The position numbers were made by a program, and so were the translations under genes. A stretch of 64,000 nucleotides of DNA from Hetaerina americana (taxonomy: Eukaryota > Arthropoda > Insecta > Odonata > Calopterygidae), in NCBI GenBank assembly GCA_022747635.1, contig JAKTNV010000066.1, positions 2,256,501 through 2,320,500 of the forward strand, read 5' to 3'. Below the pieces are notes generated by a model. The model had not been told where the DNA came from. It made no database searches and worked only from the letters and a program-made list of their open reading frames with translations. This document shows, piece after piece, positions 29,681-42,849 of the stretch; the stretch's first letter is position 1; every line of letters starts with the position of its first letter.

Positions 29681-30160
29681 TCATTTATATATAAACATAT
29701 ACGGGGAAAAGGGATAGGAACGGAAAGGGTGAACATAGGAGAGGTGGGAGAGGCGGAATCTAGGAGATCACGATTTTAAAAATATTTTCTAGACCGGGAT
29801 TTGAACTCTGGATCTTACTACTTGCTTGGCGGAGGCTCTTAACCTATAGAGATATCCAGGAACCTTATTTTATACTGATATCTGCGATGCTTAATGCTAC
29901 CAAGTGCCCCGATTCTTTGGCCAAGAGTGGCGATAGGTAGCTGTTTCAACCACCAAAGGAGAAATAGACAAGACGCACAGAGGAAAGGATAGTAGCAAAG
30001 GAAGCATACAACGTCATAAAGGATAAGAACAGTGCGTTGAGTGGCATGAAGCCGTAAGTTGAGTGGCCATAGCCAGAAGAATAGACGAACATAAGGCATC
30101 GTAGATCTCAGTATAAATTACGGTTCCTGGATAGCTCAAGTAGTTGAGAGGCAACTATAG
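29660..30160 (-). mobile_element. tRNA-derived SINE, first family, with a partial second copy
   Basis: On the minus strand: body (30090-29875), tRNA-like head (29865-29790; gggatttgaactctggatct is the reverse complement of the B-box region), then the 3' segment (29760-29668) to (TA)n. At 30100-30160 a plus-strand piece (ctcagtataaattacgg, tggatagctcaagtag) joins the gene C promoter region. Confidence 0.7.
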
Positions 30161-30164
30161 ATAT

Positions 30165-30442
30165 TGACAACTAACTTGAACCAGTAATGACCCTATAAAA
30201 ATTGTTACCTCTTTTCTGTTTGTATTTAACGAAGATAATCGGTGGTTACTCGCAAATGCTTTCCCGAAATTCCGGTACTGTCGTAAACGTCTCCTGCTGT
30301 GGAAATAAATTGCCTCAGGTATCGCCTTCCCTTATCAATGGAGTCCTTCCTGCAGCCAGCGAAGCGGCGTTGGGTATAAAAGCTGGGACCGCGAATGGCA
30401 GCGTCAGAAGCTGATCCGTTCTTTGAGTTGAGCAGTCATCTG
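30165..30442 (+). promoter_or_regulatory. Promoter and non-coding exon 1 of gene C
   Basis: TATAAAA is at 30375-30381, and the initiator tcag has its A at 30406, 31 bases from the TATA start. Exon 1 is 30406-30442 with donor g|gtgagt. The GATA-like site is gataat at 30234, 141 bases before TATA. The block ccagcgaagcgg precedes TATA as in B. Confidence 0.78.
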
Positions 30443-30738
30443 GTGAGTCTAATATTTCATTTAGTTTTTATCTCCTAACAGTGCGTGAGATATTTATTTA
30501 TGTAAATTCTGCTCCTCAATTACAAATGCACAATCTAGTTATTTTTCACATTATAAGCATGGCTATGGATGTATATACTTCAGTCAAACGCCAGCCGGCA
30601 TATTAAATGTTAAACATTGATTTATTATTCACATAGTTTTAATGGCCTTTAATTTGTTGCCCTCCTACCAGTAGATAAGGTTCATAATTATGCCACATAG
30701 AGTGAATTCACGTTTCCATTCTTTCCAGATTTCACACA

Positions 30739-33700
30739 ATGAAGTGGTGTTTGGTTCTTAGCGTGTTCTTGGCGGGAGTGCTTCTCTCCGAGATAAATGC
30801 ACTGCCAGTTCCAGGTGAATATATAAAAGTAACCCGTTTATTAGTTATTATTTAAAGTACACATGTTTATGTGTGGATTGAAAGACTTTAAAGATGTTGA
30901 GATGCATTGGAGTGTAGAGTTTGACAAGGACGTGTCATGTGCGAGAGAATGTTGGGTGATTGAGGAGGTTTTCAGGAAGGAAGAGATAGCGGTCTTCTAG
31001 GGAGGAGATATTAAGTGAGAAGCAAGGAAATAGGCCGCACCTCTCTTAGAAGGAGTCGTTGGACGCAATTTGTAAACCTACTTTAAAGATAGATACGAAA
31101 ATATTCTAGAGGTATTAATATTTCTGGATGTTAACCTTTCAAATACTTGCATTTAAACGTTTATGGAATCAACTTTTCCAATTTTCGTCGCAGCACTTCT
31201 GTTCGTCAACAGCCTGACTTTCGTGCATAAATAGTTATTGTCAAATATTCGAGCAGGACAATGTTATTATAATAATTCCCACCAGTGTCGCAATGCCTTA
31301 CAAACCCTATTCTCTCCCCATACTCCCATTTACAATACAAGTATTCACCTCGCACCACCCGCTCGAACACCACATTGCATCTCAATGTGGTGGCATTACA
31401 AATATTATTCTAAGTAGAAGAATACCTTTAAAAAAGAGGACGCACTGAGATGAGGTACTACTTTTTGGAAAAATAGCCAGCATCTTAGACACACTTAAAT
31501 TGGGTCGACAACGAAACCATAGCTTAACTTAACCGTTTTTAACCAAAGAAGGACGGGCCAAAAGAATACATATGTATGTATTCTTTTGGCCCGTGTGTTT
31601 TTTTCAGGAAGGAAGAGATTGCGGTTTTCTAGGGAGCAGATATTAAGTGAGAAGCAAGGAAATAGGCCTCACTTCTCTAAGAAGGAGTCGTTGGACGTAG
31701 ATAGACTTGGTTTAACTTTTTGGCCTTTTATATTTACGATATAGTTATTCTTTGCACTCTTTCTCTTCTTTCAGGACTCCATATTAGATTCATAATTTAC
31801 CCTTTCGTATTTATAATTGCGTCTTAAGCTAAACAGGATTGAAACAGAGAATCGAGGCAAGTAGAAATTGGTGTGGAGCAGGGGATGACCGCTAACGGTT
31901 ATAAATAATAAATGAACACTGGCCTAAAAAGACGGAGTTCTACTGAATGAAGTGAGTTCAAAAATAAGAGAGAATTGTGTTCAAACGTCAGGATAGGCGT
32001 AGGTACACGTGAAATATGCCTTAGGGTTTTAGGAAGATACGATCAGTTGGACTTTTCTGGGGTTTGGTACAGATTAATTAACAGAGTTATCAATTCGCAC
32101 AGTTTTTTAGGAGTGGATGCGGACTCAGGTTATAATATACTACTAATGAAGTCCGATTCAAAAAGATAATACGGCGATGATAATTTTTTATGCAATGGAA
32201 TGTTTAATCATTAACCGGAGTGACAGGAAACGAGTATCAGTAAGCTGTAGATAAAGTTATGGGTGAGGACGCCGAATATGATAGAGGAAACAGTGAAAGA
32301 TCTAAAAATAGGGATATCGGAAGCCCCAAATCACCCACTCTATGATCACCGCTTTTATATCGGTGAAAGACAAGGCAATTGCAGACGAGAAAAAGGGAAT
32401 AAAGCAGTCAATTAAGCATAAGGCCTGCACAAGGCAGATAATTAGGCAGGATGAAATGGAGAGGGATTAAAAAGTAAACAATTGAGGCAGGAAAGGGCGA
32501 AAGAAGCTTTGTTTAGAACGCAGGGTAAGGATGTGCAAGGAGTTGAAATTGGTGAACCGCATTGAAATTGAAGAGCATTGCCGGAAATTAAGAAGGTGGA
32601 AATACTTTCACACTCTTAAAGATATGATATGGAGTTAATTATTCGACCAATGAAGGTGCGGTTAAAATTTTAGGTGAGCAAATTAAGATACGGTAGATAG
32701 CATCTATGCGGAACTAGTTGAAGGTTTAGAGGAAGTGAAAGGAAAAGTTTTCAATGGACTGATTCTTAGCACTTATAACCGAGGATTTTAGTCTGGAACT
32801 TTTTTTCAGACCATTATTAGTTGCTCTTATCTCAAAAAAGATACAGTAGTCTCACTCACAGATTAATGCAACAATTTCAGAGCGTAAAAATCATTCGCCT
32901 TGACTGGGACTCGAACCCAGATCCCTCAATATCCGGTCGAGTGCTTTAGCCACTTAAGCTACCGAGGCGTCCTCTTAAACTCTGAAATTTTGGGGCTTTT
33001 AAAGGAACTAGATGTTATGACGAAATACCGTACATACAATGTCACATGCATTCGTAGTCGTGCGCGAGGCGCCACTGTCCACGAGGTTAAAGCCAACTTT
33101 AAACACGTATGGTGTTTTCCCTTTGACAAATTCCAAAGAAACTGCGGGAGATGCCGCAACAGTAACTTTTAACGGAGTCATCCGCTAATGTGCATTTTAA
33201 TGCAACAATTTCAGAGCGTAAAAATCATTCGCCTTGACTGGGACTCGAACCCAGATCCCTCAATATCCGGTTGAGTGCTTTAGCCACTTAAGCTACCGAG
33301 GCGTCCTCTTAAACTCTGAAATTTTGGGGCTTTTAAAGGAACTAGATGTTATGACGAAATACCGTACATACAATGTCACATGCATTCGTAGTCGTGCGCG
33401 AGGCGCCACTGTCCACGAGGTTAAAGCCAACTTTAAACACGTATGGTGTTTTCCCTTTGACAAATTCCAAAGAAACTGCGGGAGATGCCGCAACAGTAAC
33501 TTTTAAGAGGACGCCTCGGTAGCTTAAGTGGCTAAAGCACTCGACCGGATATTGAGGGATCTGGGTTCGAGTCCCAGTCAAGGCGAATGATTTTTACGCT
33601 CTGAAATTGTTGCATTAAAATGCACATTAGCGGATGACTCCGTTAAAAGTTACTGTTGCGGCATCTCCCGCAGTTTCTTTGGAATTTGTCAAAGGGAAAA

Positions 33701-36700
33701 CACCATACGTGTTTAAAGTTGGCTTTAACCTCGTGGACAGTGGCGCCTCGCGCACGACTACGAATGCATGTGACATTGTATGTACGGTATTTCGTCATAA
33801 CATCTAGTTCCTTTAAAAGCCCCAAAATTTCAGAGTTTAAGAGGACGCCTCGGTAGCTTAAGTGGCTAAAGCACTCGACCGGATATTGAGGGATCTGGGT
33901 TCGAGTCTCAGTCAAGGCGAATGATTTTTACGCTCTGAAATTGTTGCATTAAAATGCACATTAGCGGATGACTCCGTTAAAAGTTACTGTTGCGGCATCT
34001 CCCGCAGTTTCTTTGGAATTTGTCACTCACAGATTATTGAGTGTGTAGTGCGTATGATTTTAAACCCAGATGAAGTAGTTATGAAGAATATTCATCAATA
34101 AAAGATAATTAGGATATAAATGATTCCCTTTGGATCCAGGAAAGCAAGAGTTTCCTATGCCGCCGTAATGAGTTTAACAATAGAAAATCAGATCAAAGCT
34201 AAGGTTTATTCCTTATATTCAATGACTCTCGAGAAGACCTTTCTTTTGAGCAAATTCAATAGAAATATCAAGTATTACAGTATACTATAGCAGTGGATGG
34301 AAGAGAGTGTAAACTTATCCGAAACGTGTATACATTTCTAAAGTATCCCAATGGCATGTGTGATTGGAGTGTCGCCCATCTTGCACACGGCTTTCTCACG
34401 TCCAAGTTTTTAGGTAATATGCGATGTACCGCACTTTTTGAAATGCCTACTATGTCTGCTAGCTCGCGCACTTTCATTCATCCAGTGTCGCTTTGTGGAT
34501 TTTCTTCACCGTTTCTGGAGTCGTCACCTCGTTTGGTCGACCAATGCGATGATCGTCTTGACGGCTCATACGGTGTCGTTTAAACTCTGCTACCCAATAC
34601 TAAGTCACTGTTTTAAACAAAGGAGCAGACTCCCCCAGAGTAGAATCCAGTTCAGTTTTCATATTGGTTGGGTTGAAGCCTTTCAAATAAAATTTTTGTA
34701 TCACATAAAGATGAATAATTTTAATTTTTAATTTTTTTTAAATGTAATAGCTTAATTTTATTTTTAATTTGTCTTTTATTTTCTTGCTGATTAATGGCTG
34801 TAAATGGGATGGGGATTCACTTGTTTTGTTAAAGAGATTTGTGTTTTGAAGTCTGGTTTTATGTATTATCTTTTGCGATTATTTGGGACTTGTGTGCCGC
34901 CTGACAATGTCTATCGGCACATGTGTATTTTTAATAATAATAATAATTTTCTCCATTTTCACATTCAAGGACAGCGTTCGCTATTAATGGCTTCCACACA
35001 AATGCTAAACCACGTCGGCGTCTTTAAACTTTGAAAATATGTTCAATGGAATACATTCTTTGTAATTCAATGATATTTTCCAAACAGCTTTCGCCATCTC
35101 TAGGTAATTCCGGGTACTTCTAGGCCTTCCAAGGTACACTCTTACTTTTGCGATATTTACTTAATTTGATAGTTTTTGTCCCCTCCAAAAACACAATTGG
35201 ATTTGATCGAAATTACTGCAAAAATATGCAGTTTGCACAAAATTAGAAGACAGTGTTAAGTCAGATAAATTTGCAAAAAACACCATATTGTGCGATTTGA
35301 TAAACTCTTAAACGAGTAAGTGTTCACACACTAATTTATAGTATATTAACATTTTTATGACCAATCCCAGCTAAGTGGAATCAACTCGAAGGCTGATTCC
35401 AATGGATTGGTGGTCAGGCTCAAATGAAATGTAAACCACGAGACAAGTTCTTTTTGGGGCCCTCCTATCCTAGGGAAACCCGTGGCTATGATGGTCCTGG
35501 TGTATTGAACGGATTCCAGATCTAACTCCAAGGCTTATTCTGAACTCTGCATACCAACGCGCCTCACTTAGTCTTATGCCGAAAGGCGGTTCACATTCCA
35601 AGGCCCCAAGAATGGATTCGAACGAGTCTGGCGTCGGTGTTCCAAGGGTGTTCTGAAGCAGAGCGAATGGCGAACAAGTTGTTTGTTCTTTTCTAGTTCC
35701 CCGTTGCCTTCTTGGAAAGACGAGGCGTGATATGAAACGGAATGCATATAAATAACGTCATTTTCTCATTGCATAAAAGTTTCTTCTAAACTTTCAAGAC
35801 GTTTAAAAAATTTTTATCATTTTCTGGAAACTAATTAAATGAAAAAATCCGTGATTTATCTAAAAATTATGGCTTTTCCTTCATCGGTTATTCCGCCGAC
35901 ACCAATACTGACAATATCCAGCCGACTCTCTTGGATTCTGGACATCAGCGAAACAACCCTATGCTCGAGGGTCAGTTATTAAGCAGCCACTGGCCAGATA
36001 TTAAAAATGACTGCCGAATAACTCATATAGAATAAAGGATAGCGAAAAATATTGAATTGTTTGCTTTAGCAAAGCTAAAATTGATCCTTTTACAATGATG
36101 AACTCCTAGGTTATGTAATGCTGTATAATGCATCCCTCCTCGCAATTCCGTGATGAAGTTCAGCACCTACGACGACCGTAGCGGCCGGTTGACCTTTGCC
36201 ACTACACCTTTTACGATTCACTCATTCCCTAATCCAACCTGTCATTTTTCGTGATAGCACGCATGCGCGAGTTTATTTCGTCCTTGAATACGGAAGTGTC
36301 GTAGTTGTCCGTTTTCTCGGCTGCAATCCATGGCGTTCGTGCAGTGGACAATTTGTGAAAAAACAATAGAGAATCATGCTTGTAGCCTAGAAATTATTCC
36401 ATGAACGATACACTCTTCTCAATTTGGAAATATTTTCCATTTCGCCAACAAATGCGAACGATAATCACTCGTAGCGTTGTATTATTAGTGATTCCAAAAA
36501 CATGTGCGACAAGTCGAAAATCGACGGTTACTTTTGAATGTTGGTGAGTTTTATGGTTGTTATTAAAGTGTTGAAGGAAGGACTGAACGTAGGAGCAACA
36601 GTTTCTACCAGACATAAAACTTAACGATTTTGTCGTCCAAACCAAGTCATTTTTCGTTGATCTTTCAGAGGAAACCGAGGGAGTGGAGAAAGTGGAAGCC

Positions 36701-36943
36701 GATGAAGGGGTTGTAGATAGTCCTGCCCAATTGGACGATGGTTACAAGAAGCCTTACCACCCCAGCTCCAGCCACAGTTCCAGCGAGGACCACGAGTCTT
36801 CGCACTCTCACAGCAGCGATTCCAGTTCTCACGATTCGTCATCATGGTCATCATCCCACGATTCCAGCGACTCCAGTGACAGCCACGAACACGGGCCTGG
36901 CGGAGCCTGCGCGAAGTCGCCCAAGTACCACGACGAGGATTAG
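30739..36943 (+). CDS. Secreted Ser/His-rich protein, copy C (116 aa, two coding exons)
   Basis: Exon 2 is 30729-30814 (ATG at 30739; donor g|gtgaat). Exon 3 is 36669-36943 after gatctttcag. The 76 and 272 coding bases give 116 codons plus TAG. The signal peptide and LPVP start are identical to copy B. The mature chain is EETEGVEKVEADEGVVDSP, YKKPYHPSSSHSSSEDHESS, SHSH, a short serine region broken by a Trp (DSSSWSSSHD), DSSDSSDSHEHGPGG and ACAKSPKYHDED. It is the shortest copy, with the least polyserine and no HPHPPP block, and it has one Cys in the mature part. The 5.85-kb intron contains a 1.16-kb tRNA-like composite insertion and an old RTE endonuclease piece. Role unknown; secretion is well supported. 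Confidence 0.85.
30815..32851 (+). other. Gene C intron 2, 5' part
   Basis: The sequence to about 31478 is nearly identical to gene B. A short perfect palindrome lies at 31554-31591 (gggccaaaagaataca / tgtattcttttggccc). The stretch cagatattaagtgagaagc at 31630 repeats the one at 31005, an internal duplication. At 31975-32169 is a decayed RTE endonuclease piece ([16 protein letters not shown]). 32200-32850 holds no recognisable gene. Confidence 0.55.
32852..34036. mobile_element. Composite of tRNA-like 334-bp units in inverted arrangement, with a 14-bp target duplication
   Basis: A unit of about 334 bases starts at 32866 and repeats at 33200. After 33505 the same unit continues in reverse complement (33506-33840 and 33841-34022). 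Each unit contains a tRNA-like sequence, listed separately. The insert is bracketed by tcactcacagatta at 32852-32865 and 34023-34036, a target-site duplication, so the composite appears to have inserted as one block. A minus-strand reading frame (TVAASPAVSLEFVKGKTPYV ..) recurs in each unit only because the DNA is repeated. The parent element is not known to me. Confidence 0.85.
32905..32975 (-). tRNA. tRNA-like sequence in composite, unit 1 (probable SINE head)
   Basis: The minus strand folds roughly as a cloverleaf: acceptor gcctcgg / caaggc, D arm gctt..aagc, anticodon stem ctcga/ttgag and T arm tgggttcgagtccca. The anticodon loop ccggata lacks U33, and the acceptor stem has a mismatch, so a functional tRNA is unlikely. 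Further copies are at 33239-33309 (minus) and, on the plus strand, about 33510-33583 and 33845-33918. Confidence 0.45.
34265..34640 (-). mobile_element. Mariner-like transposase relic (N-terminal part)
   Basis: The minus strand reads RPNEVTTPETVKKIH-type sequence followed by KVRELADIVGISKSAVHRIL and DVRKPCARW, the second HTH of mariner transposases, with frame breaks. No ends or catalytic part are recognisable. Confidence 0.7.
34641..36668 (+). other. Gene C intron 2, 3' part
   Basis: No gene recognised. From about 35100 on it aligns with gene B intron 14860-16369. T-rich stretches lie at 34710-34780. Confidence 0.5.
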
Positions 36944-37340
36944 GAAGCCCGAGTACTCGGGATATCCCTGTCCATCGACACGGGTCAGTTATGCAGGCAG
37001 GAGCAGTTATGGAGAGAAATCTAATGTCTCAGCAAGAGAAACACCGGGGCAATGGGTAGTCCATACTTTCGACTAGGTGGAGACAAGCTTTCTTAAATGA
37101 CCACTGCCTGGTGTATTTCCGGAGGGATTTAATCCAGAGCAAAGACCATTCAAAGAAAGGTAATCGGCTTCTTGCTATGAAGATCATCTTGCTGGATGTC
37201 ACAAAATGTTAGAAGTCAGCCATGTTTGATTTGAGGTCTTGCGAGCCAATTGCTTGTGCTGTTCTACTATCTACTGTTCCGTTACTTCTCCAAATCTTAC
37301 TGCTTCACATCAGACAATAAAGAAATATTTAATTGAAATT
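36944..37340 (+). terminator. 3' UTR and polyadenylation signal of gene C
   Basis: Aligns with the UTRs of A, B and D. AATAAA is at 37316-37321. Confidence 0.75.
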
Positions 37341-39112
37341 TGTGCATCTATTTTTTTCTCGCTCCGGAAAATTATTTTCAGAGGGCTAAGCCCGGCTTCA
37401 GAAACTCCTGACCCTCGCTATTGAGCATAAAATTTTTATGAATATTTACGATAACCCTTTGAAGCAAATGGCATCGTAATTGAATCCAAAGAATCACGGA
37501 CAAACAAGCTGTTGTGGGTTGCTATGCTATACAAGTGTAAGGAATAGTTGAAACGAATATTGACGCCAGCAGTTAGACAATATCCTTAGGATAAATTATA
37601 TGCCCGAATGTAAATAAAATTTAATTCTCCGATAACTGAACGCGAATCTCTAGTTCCAAAAGTGAGTGGTGATTTGATTAAAAAATCTTTAAATGATCGC
37701 TGAAAGACTAGTTTGATATGAAATTGACTTTAGTTAATTGTCTTTTTCAAATATTAAAGTCCCTACCTGTAACATGGCGCTCGATTTTTACCAACAGGTA
37801 AGACGTGTTACTCTAGGATCTAATTACGATCGCGTGCTGAATGGGGGTTTAGTTAATTACAAACGCTAGGGAAATTTGAAAATAGGAACCGTTTGTGCTG
37901 TCCAGCCAAATGTGATGAATTAATTTTTCTCGGGTCTTCCTTCGTTTTGATCTCTGCATCTCTGTCGATGTTTCGGTGACCTCTGCTTCACGACTTCAGA
38001 AGCCTAGAGAAGATGAGCGATTCAGACTAGGGAACGTCGGAGGGCCTCGACATGCCGGGCCGATGTTTGACCAAATACGCAATGGAGGAATCGTAATCGC
38101 TCGTTTTGGCTGCTAATGCAATTAATTAGTACACAAACCAGGCTTCAGCTGAAAACTCATTCAGACAAATATAGAATAAAGGGAAATGGGTAGATTATAT
38201 GCCCGAATATAAATAAAATTTAACTCCCCGATAACTGAGTGCAAATCTCTTGGGGGGTGGGGGATACGTAAGAAGGTGTATGGGTGGGCGTAGGAAGAGA
38301 TGAGGGACTACGGTTTAGGAGGCAGGAATGACCACGGGGAGAACGGAGCAATTCAACTCTCCTGGATATTCAATCATACGGTACACTAGGTATAACGAAC
38401 TACCTGTAAGTAGATCTAGGTGTTCATGAGATACGTATTGACACATAAAGAGATATGTAGATACTAATATTGGAACACATTTAATGAAGGGCATCATGAA
38501 TTTGTATAGTTTTTGGCAGCTGATGGGGGTTAATATTACACTTCAGTGCTAATATAATCCAATGTAAGATTCAATGTGATAAAACAGAAACGATACGGAA
38601 GAAGACCTGGCAAAAAAATGATATTGAAATAAAATGAAATCTTTTACTTTGTAATTCCACACACTTTAATTAAAAAACACGACCCAGGTTTCGACGTTGA
38701 ACGTCATCGTCACCTGGTCCTCAAAGAAGAAAATTTGGTATAAATACCTTCTGATCAAGGGAGGGGGGGTTGGTCAGAGAGGGCGGGGGGCTGAGGGGGT
38801 AAAAAGTTTACAATGTAGCTGGGAAGAAAAGAGAATTAAATCTTCCTGTGTCGATTGTTGACTTGGAAGAGTGGTAGGTCTAGGAGTGGGGAGTGGGAGG
38901 GATACAAAATTTCGTTGGCAAGTTCATCTTTAAAACTGACATATTTCAAAATTTCCAACTGCTCCAAAGCATCGAGCCTTTGATCTTTACTATTAAAACG
39001 AATAATTTTCGTCACAAAGTCACTTTTGTAATCACTTTTGATGTGATGCTTTGCAAAGAGGGATGTTATGTTCTAATTTTTTACAGCTAAATCTACCAAA
39101 TACCTCGCTAGC
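37341..39112 (+). other. Duplicated 3' flank of gene C
   Basis: Homologous to the flanks of A and B, including the shared tRNA-like relic at 37970-38090. A short phrase (gcccgaatgtaaataaaatt) at 37601 recurs at 38201, a local duplication. Near 38685-38715 the minus strand has gacgatgacgttcaacgtcg followed by aaacctggg, another hammerhead-like motif of the kind found with Penelope elements. Confidence 0.5.
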
Positions 39113-40470
39113 CTTCGTAGTGACGGGTAGCAGGGGGTGGTAGGTCACTAAGCATTCTAGGTACATTCACTCTATGGCCTTATGCACCCGGCACCCCACG
39201 ATCGACCAAAATACCGCGTGGGCAACCGAACACCAATCAATCCTTATGTTAAGATATATTTCGAGAAATATGCTGTTAGCAGTAATTCCTAAGCCTACAC
39301 AGGGAGGTAAAGAAAATATGTTAAAAGAGGGAACGCACGCATGGAATCCTGGCACTTTTTACCACTTATTCCGTATTCCGGACGGACAATGCACAAATGC
39401 AATTTACCACTTACGTACACCCCACCTGGCACAAGGGAGCACCTCAGGGGGCCAATTCAGGACGCCAAACCTGGTGAGTATTTCGTGGGAATTTTCTCTT
39501 GCATCTCTCCTCTCTCTCCTCATCTTGCATCTCTCTTTCTCTCCATTTTCATGTGCGTAAACCTTTTATTTTCTGAAGTGTTCCCCCTTTTGTTTTTTTC
39601 ACGAATAGTGTGCGGGAAAGAGGAATGTGTGAATCTATCAGCCCAATTATCGAAATCTCTAATTTATTGACAATCTTCGGCCCTACAGATGATATTTATA
39701 GGTTTAATTATTCTTCCAAAGTCGGATGCGAAACCAATAAATTTTGCAATGATTGAAAATTAGCCCGAGTCTCCAAATATCTAAAGATTCCCAACCCAGA
39801 TTTTCTACTACATGTTTGACGCTTTGAGTCCTTTGGCGTTAGTGTTTCAAAAACCTAGCGGCCTATACCGTATTCAACATTTTCATTCATGTTTTCTTTT
39901 TCATTCATCTTTCTAAGTGTCCCAAACCCCAGCATTTTACACAATTTGAAGCTTTGTTTAAAGAAAATACAATTTCTATTTCACGATATCGCCGCTTACA
40001 CCTTCCGACTAATGGTTTAACGAAAACAAGCTATTTTAGCATCCCTCCACAAAGCGTGTTTTCCCCCCAAAAAAGATCCAATCCAATTGTGACCCGTAAG
40101 TATTTTAGTTCATTCCAATTGCTCATCCGAACACCTCCAAGTGTGTAAGTTGCTAAAGTTTGGTTGGGTTTTCTATCGTTTAAGAAGTGCCTGACATAAT
40201 ATTTTTTAAAATTTTATTCCAACCCTCAATTTTCCCTACATTTTGGAACGTTGCCAATTATTGCGACCATAAAGGGATAGCGAAGGGATACATCGAAAGT
40301 AGCGCATGACACTATGAATAGAAAACCAAATATCATTTAAGGAAAGAGAACCGTTGGGATGCAAACGGGATGATTAACAAGAAAAATGAGAAAAAAGTAA
40401 AAACCAAATAATGTTAACAATGAATAAGAAACAAGGAATTCTAAAGAGTTGAAAATGTATGGCAAAATAC
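39113..40470 (-). mobile_element. Decayed CR1/L2-type LINE region (paralogue of 18540-19440)
   Basis: The start (gtagtgacgggtagcagggg), the ctcatccgaacacctccaag block at 40122 and the aaccaaatatcatttaagg block align with the relic downstream of gene B. Coding motifs are no longer readable. Confidence 0.45.
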
Positions 40471-40549
40471 AGGTATGAGTGCTGGAAAGTGCATTGCGAG
40501 GAAATGGAAATTTTGACGAAAAAAAGGTGAAATTGCGAAAGAATCACTG

Positions 40550-42230
40550 CATTTGTAGACCACGATCTTCAACCGATAGTCCATTCCCTACCGTCACACA
40601 CCAAAGATTCTTAACATTTCCTGGAAAGGCTAAAATCAACCTCCCTCCCTGCAAATATCGAGGTTACTATGGCCACTATAGATGCAACATCCCTGTACAC
40701 ATCGATTCCCCACTCAGAAGGTCTCTCCGCTCTCAAACACTACCTCTCCCAACGCTCTGAGCCACGCATAGCCAGCACAGTTTTCTCCTTAGCCTTTGCG
40801 AGTTTACACTCAACCGTAACTTCTTTTCCTTTAACGATAAATTCTTCTTACAAAAAAGGGCTGTACCATGGGCAGCAGGTTCAGCCCTTCATATGCAAAC
40901 CTCTTATTTTGGTCTCGCAGAGACAGAATTCCTGTTAAAACAACCACTGAAACCTCTATTGCGGCTCAGATACATCGATCATACCTTCCTTCTCTGGCCA
41001 CGTGGCCAAATTGTACCGATTCCATGAAAACTATCATTTCCAACCTCAATGCTTCTTCCTCTGTCTCCTTCAATTCAACGGTTTCCTCCTCCCAAATAAC
41101 CTTCCGGGATGTAAACTTAACATAAATAGACCAAAAATTTCACACTTCTGCATATATAAAACCAACGAATAAACAACAATACTTACATTATGATAGTTGC
41201 CACCCACATCACACCAAACGCTCCATTCCTTACTCCCTGTCCATAAGAGGACACAGAATCTGCAGTGACCCGGACTCCCTTGATAATTTCCTTTCAAATC
41301 TACACTGTTCCCTCCTCAAACGAGGTTATCCCGAATCCCTCCTGAACAAAAGGATCCGAAAACATGCCTACACTCACAAACCATCCTCAGCCGTGGAACC
41401 CCAACCTCTCTCAATTTGCACCACATACTTCCCGGGCTTAGAATCTCTGTGATTAATCCGAAAAGATCTCTACCCTATCCTCAAAACTGATAATGCCACT
41501 GACAACATTTTTCACAAATGTCCCTCGGTTTCTTTCAAACGCCCCGCCAACCTATCAGATCTTCACAAATCAACCAATCCTCTCCTTAAATTCCCGCCCC
41601 GTCCCAAAACCACTCCCATGCCATGCAATAAACATAGATGCAAAACCTGGCCTATTTTCAAAACAAAAATCCCATCCCTCTCCCACCCGCTTTCAACTCC
41701 TTCCCTACTTGCACATCTAGCAGCGTAGTTTACCTGCTGAAGTGCCAACTTTGCCCTGACTTTTATATTGGACAATGTACCACACCCCTTAATATTAGAA
41801 TTAACAACCGCCGAGCCTCATGCAAGAATCCTTCTCTAACTGATATGCTCGCTATCCCCAAACATGCCTCCGAACACAAAACTCCCTTTGATAAATGCTA
41901 TAGTGTATCCATCTTAGCATTCCTCCCACCCTCTGATCCTCCACTGAAACTCAAAACATTACAGCAATCCTTCATCTGGCTCTTGGAATCCTGGAATTGG
42001 CCAGGAATCAATATTAGGCATTAATTACCCTGCTCCAAACACATTTTCATCTCCCCTCCACCTTCTACATTTTCCCCATCCTTCTAACGCTGCCCCTCGA
42101 AACCCTTCCTTCTTAATTCTCTCCCCACCTTCCTCTTCCAACCATCGCTCCAGCCCTCATATTCCCTTCAGTTCCATCCCTCTCTTCCTAGGTGAAGGTG
42201 GCTGCGACCACCGAAAATTCGAAACGTAGT
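40550..42230 (+). mobile_element. Penelope-like element, RT plus GIY-YIG, inactivated
   Basis: The order is ATIDATSLYTSIPHSEGLSA (RT palm; DVTSLYTNIP in intact elements), a degraded GxxMGSxxSP block (YHGQQVQPF / MGSRFSPSYANLLF), a decayed catalytic region, QITFRDVNLT then an in-frame TAA at 41123, and KQQYLHYDSCHPHHTKRSIP. After a frameshift comes the GIY-YIG endonuclease (VVYLLKCQLCPDFYIGQC, then LNIRINNRR and a C-terminal IWLLESW). It ends near 42230 with gaaaattcgaaacgtagtga. It is closely related to the piece at 61860-62790. Confidence 0.88.
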
Positions 42231-42289
42231 GAGTCTCTTTTTTGTGTGTCTGTGTTTTTGTCTGTGTCCACTAGTGTTAAGTATTATAC

Positions 42290-42326
<37 letters not shown>

Positions 42327-42470
42327 CGAGGAAGACGGAGCAGAATTTCCTCGAAATGATCGAGATATAACGTGTGAGTGATCTTTTTGTGTTCTTATAT
42401 TGTTTGCTGCTGTCCAAGTTTGTTGTTCAACACTTCCGTGTTACTTCGACGAATTCATGTATATATATGT
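42231..42470. repeat. Palindrome arm, (TA)n and hammerhead-like module
   Basis: 42235-42285 repeats one arm of the palindrome at 7421-7536, followed by TA. The stretch 42325-42370 (gaggaagacggagcagaatttcctcgaaatg) has a CTGANGA/GAAA-like layout. Related modules on the opposite strand are at 45195-45360 and 49545-49690. Confidence 0.6.
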
Positions 42471-42474
42471 ATAT

Positions 42475-42830
<356 letters not shown>

Positions 42831-42849
42831 TTACCCAAGAGCGTCTTGT

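Noticed and set aside
32900..33915. Repeated 90- and 66-codon frames as a small gene family
   Set aside because: The identical frames arise because the tRNA-like DNA unit is repeated; opposite strands are equally open and the frames start inside tRNA-like DNA.
32852..34036. A CRISPR array or genuine tRNA gene cluster
   Set aside because: Repeats are 334 bases and inverted, without spacers. The tRNA-like cloverleaf lacks U33 and has an acceptor mismatch, and the block has a target-site duplication.
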